From assembly GCA_035560235.1 (NCBI GenBank), contig DATMAG010000050.1, forward strand, positions 96,028 to 160,027: 64,000 nucleotides of DNA, written 5' to 3'. Shown one piece after another: positions 56,142 through 64,000 of this stretch. Position 1 is the first letter of the stretch. Every line of letters starts with the position of its first letter. The translations under genes were made by a program, and so were the position numbers. Source of the stretch: DASRDU01 sp035560235. Lineage in GTDB: Bacteria; Acidobacteriota; Blastocatellia; RBC074. Under the pieces are notes generated by a model. The model did no database searches. It was not told the origin of the DNA and was given only the letters and a program-made list of their open reading frames with translations.

Positions 56142-58034
56142 ATGAAGCGCCTGGAAAAACTATTCGGCAAAGCGAACCTGAAGTGGTTCCTTGTCGGCGC
56201 GCTCGGCGTCCTGTTGCTGGGCTTTGGCGTCGCCAGTTGCAGCAGCGGTGGTGGAGTGCAGCGTGCAACCGCGGCGGGTGGAGAAGCGGGGGCAACTTAC
56301 GTCGCGCCCGGCGAACTCGATGAATATTATCTGTTTTACTCCGGCGGGCATTCCGGCAACGTTTACGTGGCCGGAGTCCCCTCGATGCGTCATATCTCAA
56401 CCATTCCTGTGTTCGCCGCTTACCCTGCCACCGGCTACGGCTTCGATGATGAATCGAAGAAGATGATGGGCGGGTTCGGCTGGGGCGACGTGCATCACCC
56501 CTCGCTGAGCGAAACGAAGGGCGATTACGACGGACGCTGGCTCTTCGTCAATGACAACGCCAACAACCGCGTGGCGCGCATTGACCTGCGCGATTTCAAG
56601 ACGAAGCAGATTCTCGGGCCGATTCCGAACATTTCGGGTCTGCACGGCGGCGCGTTCGTCACGCCGAACACCGAATACGTGCTGGCCGCGTCACGCTTCT
56701 CAGTGCCGCTGCCGAAAGGCACGGTGCAGCCGATTGAGGATTACGCGACGAAATACAACGGCATCGTTTCGGGCGTGAAGATTGATCCGCAGTCGGGCGA
56801 AATGAGCGTCGGCTGGCAGATCATTATGCCGCCCTTCAACTTCGACCTCGGCGACGCGGGCAAACTGGTGAGCGAGGGCTGGGCCTTCTGGACCTGCTAC
56901 AACTCCGAACGCGCCACGGGGCAGCTCGAAGTCACTTCGACGCAGAAGGACCGCGACTACATTGCCGCCGTCAACTGGAAGGAAGCTGAAAAAGCCGTGG
57001 CCGCCGGGAAGGTGAAAATGATCGGTGGCGTGAAGGTGCTTGATCCGAAGGAAGTGCCTGGCATCGTCTACCTTGTTCCCTGCAGCAAGAGCCCGCACGG
57101 TGTGGACGTCTCGCCGGACGGCAAATACTTCGTCGGCAGCGGCAAGCTGCAGTCCATCACCACCGCCTTCAATTTCGAGAAGATGCTGAAGGCGATTGAG
57201 GCGAAGGATTTCACCGGCAACGAGGACGGCATTCCGGTGCTCAATTACGACAAGGTCAGGGAAGCCGAAGTCAACGTCGGCCTTGGTCCGCTGCACACGC
57301 AGTTTGACAATCAGGGCTTTGCCTACACCAGCCTCTTCGTTGAAAGCGCCGTCGCCAAATGGAAACTCGGCACGTGGGAACTTGTCGACAAGGTTCCGAT
57401 TGCCTACAACATCGGCCACCTCTGCAGCGCCGAGGGCGACACGGTCAATCCTGACGGCAAATACCTGGTCGCGCTCAACAAGCTCTCGCACGGGCGGCAT
57501 CTGAGCGTCGGTCCGTCGCAGCCTGAAGCCTCACAGCTCATCGCGCTCGGCGGCGAGAAGATGAAGGTACTCTACGATGCCTTCACCGAACCCGAACCGC
57601 ATTACGCGCAGATGATCAAGGCCGACAAGCTCAAACCCGTTGAGGTCTATCCGAAAGAGGAGAACAGGAATCCCAATGCGGTCTGGGATGTCAAGGACAC
57701 GAAGGTTGAGCGCAGCGGCAACAACGTGACGGTGAAGATGGTCGCCGTGCGCAGCACCCTCTATCCCTTCAAGCTCGAAGTCAGCCAGGGCGACAAGGTG
57801 ACCATTCACATCACCAACATCGAACAGACGACCGACGAACTGCACGGCTTCGGACTCAATGAATACAACATCAACATCGTCATTGATCCGGGCGAAACGA
57901 AGACGGTTTCGTTTGTCGCCGACAAGCCGGGCGTCTTCCCGTACTACTGCACCAACTTCTGCTCTGCGCTCCACCAGGAGATGCAGGGTTACCTGCTGGT
58001 GAAGCCGACGGGCACGGCGCTGGCGAAGAAGTGA
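56142..58034 (+). CDS. nosZ: Nitrous-oxide reductase, clade II type
   Basis: The 630-aa product starts at ATG 56142, after AAGGAGGAAAC. The signal is Sec-like, without a twin-arginine motif, and includes LLGFGVASCSSGGG, a possible lipobox. The seven-blade propeller carries CuZ-site histidines (GDVHHPSLSETKGDYDG, GLHGGAFVTPN, SPHGVDVSPDGKY, LGPLHTQFD, NKLSHGRHLS). The C-terminal cupredoxin has the CuA motif YYCTNFCSALHQEM. It reduces N2O to N2 in the periplasm. The Sec signal and the following nosB gene place it in clade II. The 58040-58136 repeat follows directly. Confidence 0.96.
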   Translation: MKRLEKLFGKANLKWFLVGALGVLLLGFGVASCSSGGGVQRATAAGGEAGATYVAPGELDEYYLFYSGGHSGNVYVAGVPSMRHISTIPVFAAYPATGYGFDDESKKMMGGFGWGDVHHPSLSETKGDYDGRWLFVNDNANNRVARIDLRDFKTKQILGPIPNISGLHGGAFVTPNTEYVLAASRFSVPLPKGTVQPIEDYATKYNGIVSGVKIDPQSGEMSVGWQIIMPPFNFDLGDAGKLVSEGWAFWTCYNSERATGQLEVTSTQKDRDYIAAVNWKEAEKAVAAGKVKMIGGVKVLDPKEVPGIVYLVPCSKSPHGVDVSPDGKYFVGSGKLQSITTAFNFEKMLKAIEAKDFTGNEDGIPVLNYDKVREAEVNVGLGPLHTQFDNQGFAYTSLFVESAVAKWKLGTWELVDKVPIAYNIGHLCSAEGDTVNPDGKYLVALNKLSHGRHLSVGPSQPEASQLIALGGEKMKVLYDAFTEPEPHYAQMIKADKLKPVEVYPKEENRNPNAVWDVKDTKVERSGNNVTVKMVAVRSTLYPFKLEVSQGDKVTIHITNIEQTTDELHGFGLNEYNINIVIDPGETKTVSFVADKPGVFPYYCTNFCSALHQEMQGYLLVKPTGTALAKK

Positions 58035-58039
58035 CAAAA

Positions 58040-58136
58040 CAGTGATTAGTGGTTAGTGGTCAGTGGTCGGTGAAATGCAGGATGAGCGATTCTCTTCATT
58101 CTTCACTAACCACCAGCCACTAACCACTGACCACTA
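58040..58136. repeat. Intergenic inverted repeat inside the nos operon, 7-nt-period AGTGGTY family
   Basis: Left arm 58040-58071 consists of AGTGGTT/AGTGGTC/AGTGGTCGG units. Right arm 58101-58136 consists of CCACTAA/CCACTGA units, its reverse complement. It lies between nosZ and nosB and ends 4 bp before the nosB SD (AGGAG, 58141). It could cause differential expression of nosZ and the maturation genes. Confidence 0.85.
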
Positions 58137-58149
58137 TTTCAGGAGCATT

Positions 58150-58848
58150 ATGACAAGCGCACAGGAAACAATTCAGCGAGTGGAGGCCGGAGCCGTCGGG
58201 AGCCGGTTCAGGGTTCGCGACTTTCTGATGAAGGAGGTGGCGTTCTTTGACAATCCGCTCACGCTCGGCAGCCGGATCACGATTCTGCTGGCGGTGCTGG
58301 TGATGCTGCCCGCATTTTTCTTCCCGCTCTGGAACATGAGCTTCTTCTCGAATCAGTATCCGGACGGGCTGAAGCTGCACATCTATGCTTATCGCCTCGA
58401 AGGTGGGAGGACTGCGAACCGGGATGATCTGCGTGAAATCAATGCGCTCAATCATTACATCGGCATGAAGCCGCTGCTCGAAAGCGACTTCAGCGAATTC
58501 GTCTGGCTGCCGTTTGCCTTCGGCGCGCTCGGCCTGCTGGCGCTGCGCGCGATGGTGCTCGGCAGGATGTCGAAGCTGATTGATGTCTTTGTCCTGTTCG
58601 CGTGGTTCGGACTCTATTCATTCTGGAGTTTCTATTACCGGCTCTATACCTACGGGCATCATCTCGACCCGCAGGCGGCGATCAAGGTGCAGCCCTTCAC
58701 GCCGCCGCTGATCGGCAAACAGCAGGTCGGCAACTTCACGGTGTACAGCTATCCGGACGTCGCCTCGTTCGCGCTGGTCGGATTTGCGGTGCTGCTGTTT
58801 GTCGCCATTCTGCTCTCGCGGAAGTCAGCGAAGGGAGTGACGGTATGA
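58150..58848 (+). CDS. nosB: NosB-like membrane protein
   Basis: The 232-aa product starts at ATG 58150 after AGGAG; the frame extension back to 58063 is repeat-derived. It has about four to five transmembrane helices (near 38-60, 115-135, 145-165, 205-225). The conserved stretch LHIYAYRLEGG, then REINALNHYIGMKPL, is what I recognise from NosB-type proteins that follow nosZ in clade II clusters. Biochemical function is not established. Its stop overlaps the nosD start (ATGA). Confidence 0.85.
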   Translation: MTSAQETIQRVEAGAVGSRFRVRDFLMKEVAFFDNPLTLGSRITILLAVLVMLPAFFFPLWNMSFFSNQYPDGLKLHIYAYRLEGGRTANRDDLREINALNHYIGMKPLLESDFSEFVWLPFAFGALGLLALRAMVLGRMSKLIDVFVLFAWFGLYSFWSFYYRLYTYGHHLDPQAAIKVQPFTPPLIGKQQVGNFTVYSYPDVASFALVGFAVLLFVAILLSRKSAKGVTV

Positions 58849-60230
58849 AGTTCGGGCTGACGCTGATGACAGTTCTGGTCCTTCTGGCAACTGCCCTGAC
58901 CGGGGTTGGCGCCGCTGCCGAAGTGCTGACTGTTGGTCAGTCGTCGGCTCGTTTTCAATCAGTCCAGGCTGCGATCAATGCGGCGCAGCCGGGCGACACG
59001 ATCTCTGTGCAGGCCGGGACTTACACGGGACAGATCGTTCTCAACAAACCACTGACACTGGAAGGCACAGGCCGACCGGTGCTGCGCGGCACGGGCACAG
59101 GCAGCGTGGTGACCGTCACTGCTGACCGCTGCACGATCAGAGGCTTCATCATCGAACACAGCGGCGGCTCATTGCAGGACGAGGATTCCGGGCTGCTTCT
59201 GAAATCAGGCGACAATCTGATCGAAGACAATGAACTGCGCGACATTCTTTACGGGATCTATCTGTATCGCGCGCGCCACAACACCATTCGCCGCAACGTG
59301 GTCAGCGGGCGCGCCTGGCTGGAAGTCGGCGAGCGCGGCGCGGGGCTGCATCTGTGGAATTCAGCCGACAATCTGATCGAAGAGAACACGATCACCCTGG
59401 CGCGCGACGGAATGTACATTCAGACCAGTCCGGGCAATACGATTCGCCGCAACCGGGTTTCCAGGCTGCGTTACGGGCTGCATTACATGAACTCGGATGA
59501 CAACCGGTTCGAGGAGAATGTCTTCGCTTACAACGTGGCGGGCGCGGCGATTATGTATTCGCGGCGGATCGAACTGCGGCGCAATGCCTTCACGCACAAT
59601 CGCGGCTTCAGTTCCTTCGGCATTCTCTTTCAGGACTGCGATGAGATTCGGGCGGAAGACAATTTCATCATTGACAACGCGACCGGCATTTTTCTGGAAG
59701 CGCTGCGCCAGAGCGCCTTTCGCCGCAACGTGATTGCCGAAAACGACGTGGCGCTGCAGATTTTCAGCAGCGCGGATCAGAACGTTTTTGCGGAAAACAG
59801 CTTCATTGAAAACCTCAGCCCGCTTTCACTGGTGGGCAAAGGCAGCGCAACCAGGTGGCAGGAGAACGGGCGCGGCAATTACTGGAGCGATTACGACGGC
59901 TACGATCTGGATGGCGACGGCGTGGGCGATGTCGCGCACCGGGTGCAGAACGTCTTTGAGTATCTGGAAGGCAACTTCCCGCGCCTGCGTCTGTACCTGA
60001 CGAGCGCGGCGGCACAGTCGCTGGCAACTGCTGAAAGAACCTTTCCGATCATCAAAGGCTCAACTGAAACCGACACTGCGCCGCTCATCAGGGCTGTCGC
60101 CCTGGAGGTGAAGCTCGATCAGCTCAGGCCGCAACGCCGCACGCAGGTCATTCTCGGGCTGATCTCAACGCTGATGCTCGCGCTCGGAATGACCGCGATC
60201 TGGAAAGGTCAGCGACGCGTCGCAGGCTGA
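58845..60230 (+). CDS. nosD: NosD, periplasmic copper-cluster maturation protein
   Basis: The 461-aa product begins at ATG 58845, overlapping the nosB stop; the longer frame from 58602 lies inside nosB and is rejected. It has a signal peptide (TVLVLLATALTGVGAAAE) and a right-handed parallel beta-helix with repeated NLIEDN/NTIRRN/NRFEEN words (about 60-390). The NYWSDYDGYDLDGDGVGD motif is typical of NosD, and a C-terminal membrane helix lies at about 430-450. It works with NosF and NosY to assemble CuZ in NosZ. Confidence 0.95.
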   Translation: MKFGLTLMTVLVLLATALTGVGAAAEVLTVGQSSARFQSVQAAINAAQPGDTISVQAGTYTGQIVLNKPLTLEGTGRPVLRGTGTGSVVTVTADRCTIRGFIIEHSGGSLQDEDSGLLLKSGDNLIEDNELRDILYGIYLYRARHNTIRRNVVSGRAWLEVGERGAGLHLWNSADNLIEENTITLARDGMYIQTSPGNTIRRNRVSRLRYGLHYMNSDDNRFEENVFAYNVAGAAIMYSRRIELRRNAFTHNRGFSSFGILFQDCDEIRAEDNFIIDNATGIFLEALRQSAFRRNVIAENDVALQIFSSADQNVFAENSFIENLSPLSLVGKGSATRWQENGRGNYWSDYDGYDLDGDGVGDVAHRVQNVFEYLEGNFPRLRLYLTSAAAQSLATAERTFPIIKGSTETDTAPLIRAVALEVKLDQLRPQRRTQVILGLISTLMLALGMTAIWKGQRRVAG

Positions 60231-60291
60231 CGGCAGCCTGACGAATCAGGATCAATCCGCCGACAGAGCGGAAACTGTGACAGGAGAGAAC

Positions 60292-61206
60292 ATGATCGAA
60301 GTCAGAAATCTGACAAAACGCTTTGGCGAATTCACAGCGGTGAATGATGTCTCGTTTGAGATCAGGGCCGGAGAAACTTTCGCGCTGCTCGGCCCGAACG
60401 GGAGCGGCAAGACCACGACGCTGAAATGTCTGGTCGGGCTGACCGTGCCGACCTCAGGCGAGATCTTCATCAACGGTCTGGATGCGTGGAAGCAGGCGCG
60501 GGCGGCGCGGAACCTGATGAGTTACCTGCCGCAGCACGTCAGCTTTCACGACAACCTGACCGCCCGCGAGGTGATGCAGTTTTACTGCCAGCTCAGAAAG
60601 CTGCCCGCAACACGCATTGACCAGGTCCTCGGCACCTCACAGTTCGGCTTCAACGGCTTTACCGATAAACCGGTCGGCGAATTTTCAGGCGGCATGGTGC
60701 AGCGCCTCGGGCTCGCCGTCGCCTGTCTGCCCGATGCGCCGATTATGCTGCTCGATGAACCGACGGCGAGCCTTGATCCGGCGCGCGCGATTCAGTTTCG
60801 CGAACACCTGCAGTCGCTCAAGGCGGCGGGCAAAACGATTGTCTTTACCTCGCATGTCCTGGCCGATGTCGAACAACTCGCCGACCGCGTGGCGATTCTG
60901 GTCGGCGGGCGGCTCGTCGCGGTTGAAGCCGTCAGCGCGCTGCGCGAGGGACTGATGCGCAGCTGTCGCATGCGCGTGGTGATGACGAATCCTGCTCCGC
61001 GCTGGCTCGACACCGCCAGGCTGGCGGGCGCGACTGAAGCGGTGATGGAAGGCGATTCGCTGCTGCTGACTTCGCGCGCCGAAGACCGGCTCGACATTCT
61101 GCGCCGGATCGAAGCCGCCGGCGGCCAGGTGGCGCGCTTTGCGACGGAAGAGCTGTCGCTGGAAAACATTTATCTGAAATACATCAATCAGGAACAGGCG
61201 CACTGA
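60292..61206 (+). CDS. nosF: NosF, ABC-type ATPase
   Basis: The 304-aa product from ATG 60292 (SD CAGGAGAG) has Walker A GPNGSGKTTT, signature FSGGMVQRLGLA, Walker B IMLLDEPTASLDP and the switch His in VFTSHVLAD. It powers the NosDFY complex that handles copper/sulfur species for the NosZ CuZ site. It lies between nosD and nosL. Length and motifs are complete. Confidence 0.95.
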   Translation: MIEVRNLTKRFGEFTAVNDVSFEIRAGETFALLGPNGSGKTTTLKCLVGLTVPTSGEIFINGLDAWKQARAARNLMSYLPQHVSFHDNLTAREVMQFYCQLRKLPATRIDQVLGTSQFGFNGFTDKPVGEFSGGMVQRLGLAVACLPDAPIMLLDEPTASLDPARAIQFREHLQSLKAAGKTIVFTSHVLADVEQLADRVAILVGGRLVAVEAVSALREGLMRSCRMRVVMTNPAPRWLDTARLAGATEAVMEGDSLLLTSRAEDRLDILRRIEAAGGQVARFATEELSLENIYLKYINQEQAH

Positions 61207-61233
61207 AGCGCCGCAGAAGCAGTGAGCAGTCAA

Positions 61234-61725
61234 ATGATGAAACACGAACTGACCAGAGCATTATCGCGCGCAGCACGGCGCAGCGTGGCGGCAGCTTTAC
61301 TGGCCGCCTTCCTGCTGCTCGCCGCCTGTCAGTCAGCCGCACTCAAACCGGTCGAACTGCTGCCCGAGGATATGTGCGCGTTCTGCAGAATGGCGCTCTC
61401 TGAAAGGAAGTACGCCGCCGAATTCATCACGAAGGACGGCGACGCGTTCAAATTCGACGACCTCGGCTGCATGGCTGATTACATCGCGGGCAAAAAGAAC
61501 CGTGATCAGATCGCCGCATTCTTCGTGGCGGATTTCGAATCGAAGGAATGGCTCAACGCCGAAACGGCGCACTTCGTCAGTTCGGCAAAGTTTCAGACGC
61601 CGATGAGCGGCGGCATCGTGGCGTTCAAAGACAAGACCCGGGCCGAGGCGGCGGCGGCGGCCAATAATGGCAGGCTGCTTTCATTTGCTGAAGTCATCAG
61701 CAGGGCAGGGAAGGCTGGTGAATAG
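61234..61725 (+). CDS. nosL: NosL, copper-binding lipoprotein
   Basis: This ~163-aa product is taken from ATG 61234; a GTG at 61222 is in frame and neither has a strong SD. The signal peptide ends in a lipobox (LLAACQSA). The NosL Cu(I)-binding region MCAFCRMALSERKYAAEF follows, with DDLGCMADY downstream. It is a periplasm-facing copper chaperone delivering Cu(I) to NosD/NosZ. The stop is 2 bp before nosY. Confidence 0.94.
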   Translation: MMKHELTRALSRAARRSVAAALLAAFLLLAACQSAALKPVELLPEDMCAFCRMALSERKYAAEFITKDGDAFKFDDLGCMADYIAGKKNRDQIAAFFVADFESKEWLNAETAHFVSSAKFQTPMSGGIVAFKDKTRAEAAAAANNGRLLSFAEVISRAGKAGE

Positions 61726-61727
61726 TT

Positions 61728-62558
61728 ATGGACATCAATCCGGTCATCACCATTGCGAGGCAGGAACTGACGATCAACATCCGCAACAGGTGGACGCTGA
61801 CGTTTGCCGCTGTCTTCAGCGTGCTGGCGCTCGGGATTTCGTATTTCGGACTGGTCACTGCCGGCTCAATCGGCTTTCAGGGCTTCACGCGCACTTCGGC
61901 GAGCCTGCTCAATCTGGTGCTGTACATCGTGCCGCTGGTGGCGCTGACAATGGGCACGCTCAGTTTCACGAGCGAAAAGAGCGCGGGCGAACTGCTCTTT
62001 GCGCAGCCGATCACGCGGACTGAAATTCTGCTCGGCAAGCTGCTCGGCCTGTTTGCCTCGCTCTGCACTTCGACGGTCATCGGCTTCGGTCTGGCGGGCA
62101 TCGTGATTGCTTTCAAGGCGGGCAGCGACGGGGCGCTGCGCTATCCGCTCTTTGTCGCCTTCGCGCTGCTGCTCGGACTGACCTTTCTGAGTCTCTCTGC
62201 GCTGATCGCCTCGCTCTGTCAGCGCAAGACGAAAGCTTTCGGCGTGGTGCTCTTTTTGTGGTTCTTCTTCGTGCTGTTTTATGACCTCCTGGTGATCGGT
62301 GGCACGTTCCTGATGAGAGAACGAACGGCGAACAATTTCATCTTTGCTTCGCTCTTCGGCAATCCGGTGGATATGGTGCGCGTGGCCAGCCTGATGACGC
62401 TGGATGGCAAGGAGATTTTCGGCGCTGCCGGAGCCGCGCTGAGCCGCGCGCTCGGCGGCGAAGTGGCGAGCGTGGCGCTGCTGGTTGTCGGCCTGCTCGT
62501 CTGGATGGTGATTCCGTTTCTGTTTTCGCGGCGCATTCTCAGGCAGCAGGACATCTGA
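61728..62558 (+). CDS. nosY: NosY, ABC-2-type permease
   Basis: The 276-aa product has six transmembrane segments (near 25-45, 55-80, 105-130, 138-160, 170-195, 245-265). SEKSAGELLFAQPITRTEILLGKLLG is the coupling-helix region typical of NosY. With NosF and NosD it forms the maturation transporter. It ends the nos operon; a terminator follows 36 bp downstream. Confidence 0.94.
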   Translation: MDINPVITIARQELTINIRNRWTLTFAAVFSVLALGISYFGLVTAGSIGFQGFTRTSASLLNLVLYIVPLVALTMGTLSFTSEKSAGELLFAQPITRTEILLGKLLGLFASLCTSTVIGFGLAGIVIAFKAGSDGALRYPLFVAFALLLGLTFLSLSALIASLCQRKTKAFGVVLFLWFFFVLFYDLLVIGGTFLMRERTANNFIFASLFGNPVDMVRVASLMTLDGKEIFGAAGAALSRALGGEVASVALLVVGLLVWMVIPFLFSRRILRQQDI

Positions 62559-62594
62559 TCTCTCTCCCGACACGACACCGTATCTCTCCTGTTA

Positions 62595-62625
62595 AGGGCA
62601 GGCCGCGAGGTCTGCCCTCTTTTTG
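62595..62625 (+). terminator. Rho-independent terminator of the nos operon
   Basis: 10-bp arms at 62595-62604 and 62609-62618 (AGGGCAGGCC / GGTCTGCCCT, one G.T pair) with loop GCGA are followed by a C-interrupted T-run (CTTTTT). Confidence 0.9.
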
Positions 62626-62737
62626 ACTGCGTGGACGATATGAAAAGACGGGTGGTTCTGTCGGCCTCAGGTTTTCTGCGGCTCATGGTGGTCGTCGAAC
62701 TGGTGATCTCAGGACAGCTTCAGCTTTCGCCCTCTGA

Positions 62738-62903
62738 CAAAGCGCACTTCGAACACGGCGGTTAGTGGTGCAGCGCGAGCATCGCCGTTCTCAGCAATTC
62801 ATATCGCGAAGCCTTTCAGCCCGCCGTCGTGCATCACGACCTCGGCTTCAGAATCGTTGCGCGCCCGCTGCCCGTCATCGTCAGCGGCGCAGAGGCGAAG
62901 TGA
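62738..62903 (+). pseudogene. Possible relic of a formylglycine-generating-enzyme-like protein
   Basis: One frame reads HGG-stop-WCSASIAVLSNSYREAF, then HHDLGFRIVARPLP, and stops at 62901-62903. This resembles the C-terminal GGSW...R...GFRVV pattern of FGE-sulfatase-like domains with the Ser codon mutated to TAG. No intact upstream part is seen. The remaining intergenic sequence up to 63335 shows no gene I can support. Confidence 0.3.
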
Positions 62904-63335
62904 AAATCAGCCGTGCAGTTTGCCGGAATCGCGCAACGCCGGTTTTCCTTTGCCTGTCTTCTTTTTTCCTTATCCTTCCTCAATTCCTGCCCGCTGAAGT
63001 TTTCCGGCGAGGTTAATGGACTTGCGGAGCAATTGATTATTTCAGCTTTCGGCAGGGTGAAATCCATTGCCTGACCCCCTGCCACCACAACCTCGCCGAA
63101 CTGCCCCGCCCCGGCAGTCTCAGGGCAGCGCAGCCACCGGCGCTGACCGTTTCGTGATGTTGCGGAGCCGTTTTCCGCCGGTGGCAGCAGCGCTCATCAG
63201 GGCGGTCATTCGCTGTGAGAAATGAACGATCGGAGAAACTGGCGAGTGGCTGCAAACAGGCTGAACTGCCGTCAGGTTATCCGGCGACGTGATGGCAGCG
63301 CGGCAGAGTAAATCCAGGACAGGAGTAATGCTCTA
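62904..63335. other. Non-coding stretch before the last gene
   Basis: About 430 bp without a supportable gene. Small frames on both strands lack SDs and family features. The promoter of the secreted protein starting at 63336 is expected here. An SD-like AGGAG lies at 63321-63325, and a two-codon ATG-CTC-TAA frame overlaps the true ATG as TAATG. Confidence 0.5.
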
Positions 63336-64000
63336 ATGACTCTCAGGAAGCAGGACAATCAACTGATGCGTTTCGTTTCACTCATGCTCGTGCTGCTGCT
63401 CAGCCAGCCGACGACGCTGCCGCTGCTGGCTCAGGCGTCAGGCGGCGCGCTCAACGCGACCATTTCGACTGTCGCCGGAGGCGGGCTGGCGGCGACACTG
63501 CCCGCCAGACAGGCCCCGCTGATGAATCCTTCGGCAGTGGTGCCTGATCCGAGAGGGCGCGGCTTTTATGTGCTGGATGGCGGGACTTCACTCAGTGACG
63601 TGCCGCCATACGGTTTTATGGTGCGGTTCGCCAATACCAGCGCGCAGACTGTGACCCTCGGCACCCTCAGCATCGAGGCGGGCAGCATTGGTCGCATTGC
63701 CGGAGGCGGCAGCGCTGAGGGCGATGACCTTCCGGCCTCTACTGTGGTGATGGACAACGTTCCGGCCATCGCGGCTGATCCGGGCGGCGATGTGCTGTAC
63801 GTTCTGACGCCGCTGCGCAATTCGGTGCGCGCCGTCAACGTCGGCACGCAGAATGTGACTGTGGCCGGAAAGACGATTGCGCCCGGCGCAATCACGACCA
63901 TTGCCACGAGCGATACTCTCACAGGGGCGCGCGGGCTGGCCATTCATCCGACGACGCGCGAAATCTATTACATCGGCGGGCAGGCCGGATCGAATATCGT
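63336..64000 (+). CDS. Secreted NHL/beta-propeller-like protein (3' end outside window)
   Basis: The frame is open from ATG 63336 to the window end (221 codons seen). It has a signal peptide (FVSLMLVLLLSQPTTLPLLAQ) followed by repeats with ISTVAGGG and IGRIAGGG words, and ALNPSAVVPDP/AIAADPGGDVLYVLT/GLAIHPTTREIYYIG strands typical of NHL-type propeller blades. The protein is probably much longer. Function is unknown; extracellular binding is likely. Start choice: AGGAG is 10 nt upstream. Confidence 0.75.
   Translation, partial: MTLRKQDNQLMRFVSLMLVLLLSQPTTLPLLAQASGGALNATISTVAGGGLAATLPARQAPLMNPSAVVPDPRGRGFYVLDGGTSLSDVPPYGFMVRFANTSAQTVTLGTLSIEAGSIGRIAGGGSAEGDDLPASTVVMDNVPAIAADPGGDVLYVLTPLRNSVRAVNVGTQNVTVAGKTIAPGAITTIATSDTLTGARGLAIHPTTREIYYIGGQAGSNI

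Noticed and set aside
58602..58844. N-terminal extension of NosD
   Set aside because: The frame runs inside nosB and lacks an SD; ATG 58845 gives a proper signal peptide and an ATGA overlap.

Overview
The window looks like a chromosomal segment of an acidobacterium, most likely of the class Blastocatellia; this placement is inferred from gene content only. The markers are a VWFA-related Acidobacterial-type protein, a PadR regulator coupled to a large MacB/FtsX-type orphan permease, two Oar-like TonB-dependent receptors with an N-terminal carboxypeptidase-regulatory domain, a CRTAC1-like FG-GAP/ASPIC protein, a TPR protein, a bacterial alpha-2-macroglobulin and moderately high GC. No phage, IS element, CRISPR array or rRNA operon was seen. 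One tRNA gene, tRNA-Arg(CCT), is present.

Layout. 1-1842 is the end of a sugar (ribose-type) operon: a ribokinase-like kinase and an RbsC-like permease. 1796-5440 holds secreted or membrane proteins of mostly unknown role and a VWFA protein. 5495-7174 is a peroxide-defence locus: a PerR/Fur regulator with a palindrome over its own -10, a terminator, AhpC and AhpD. 7794-16688 is a minus-strand housekeeping block: rsmE, a trypsin-FHA protease, prmA, era, a CNNM/CorC protein, ybeY and phoH. The phoH gene carries a complete intein with a LAGLIDADG homing endonuclease inserted in the Walker A motif. 16911-21278 is alpha-glucan metabolism (malQ, pullulanase) with a DUF5678/aspartic-protease gene pair between the two. 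21346-32176 holds the FG-GAP protein, the TPR protein, a TonB receptor and the ADOP/PadR pair. 32342-47107 holds an MFS exporter, an enoyl-CoA hydratase, alpha-2-macroglobulin, two different M1 metallopeptidases, a YVTN propeller protein and a sirtuin. 47710-52314 holds a second TonB receptor and an alpha/beta-hydrolase-like protein.

52470-62558 is the functional highlight: a clade II type nitrous-oxide reduction cluster (cytochrome c, nosZ, nosB, nosD, nosF, nosL, nosY). Beside it lie a RIC/ScdA-type Fe-S repair protein and a divergent hemerythrin-ywiC-Crp/Fnr operon. A perfect palindrome of FNR/DNR type sits in the divergent promoter at the right distance for class II activation in both directions. 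No nir or nor gene is in the window, so the locus by itself encodes N2O reduction with NO/nitrosative-stress protection.

A second layer is a set of short-period intergenic inverted repeats. One family has a 7-nt period (GTBGTYA words), another a 10-nt period (CACGAATGAA words). They sit as long hairpins between genes, sometimes fill the entire intergenic gap, and provide the start or stop context of neighbouring genes. A separate 33-bp palindrome followed by roughly 52-bp tandem units lies in the echA/alpha-2-macroglobulin divergent region.
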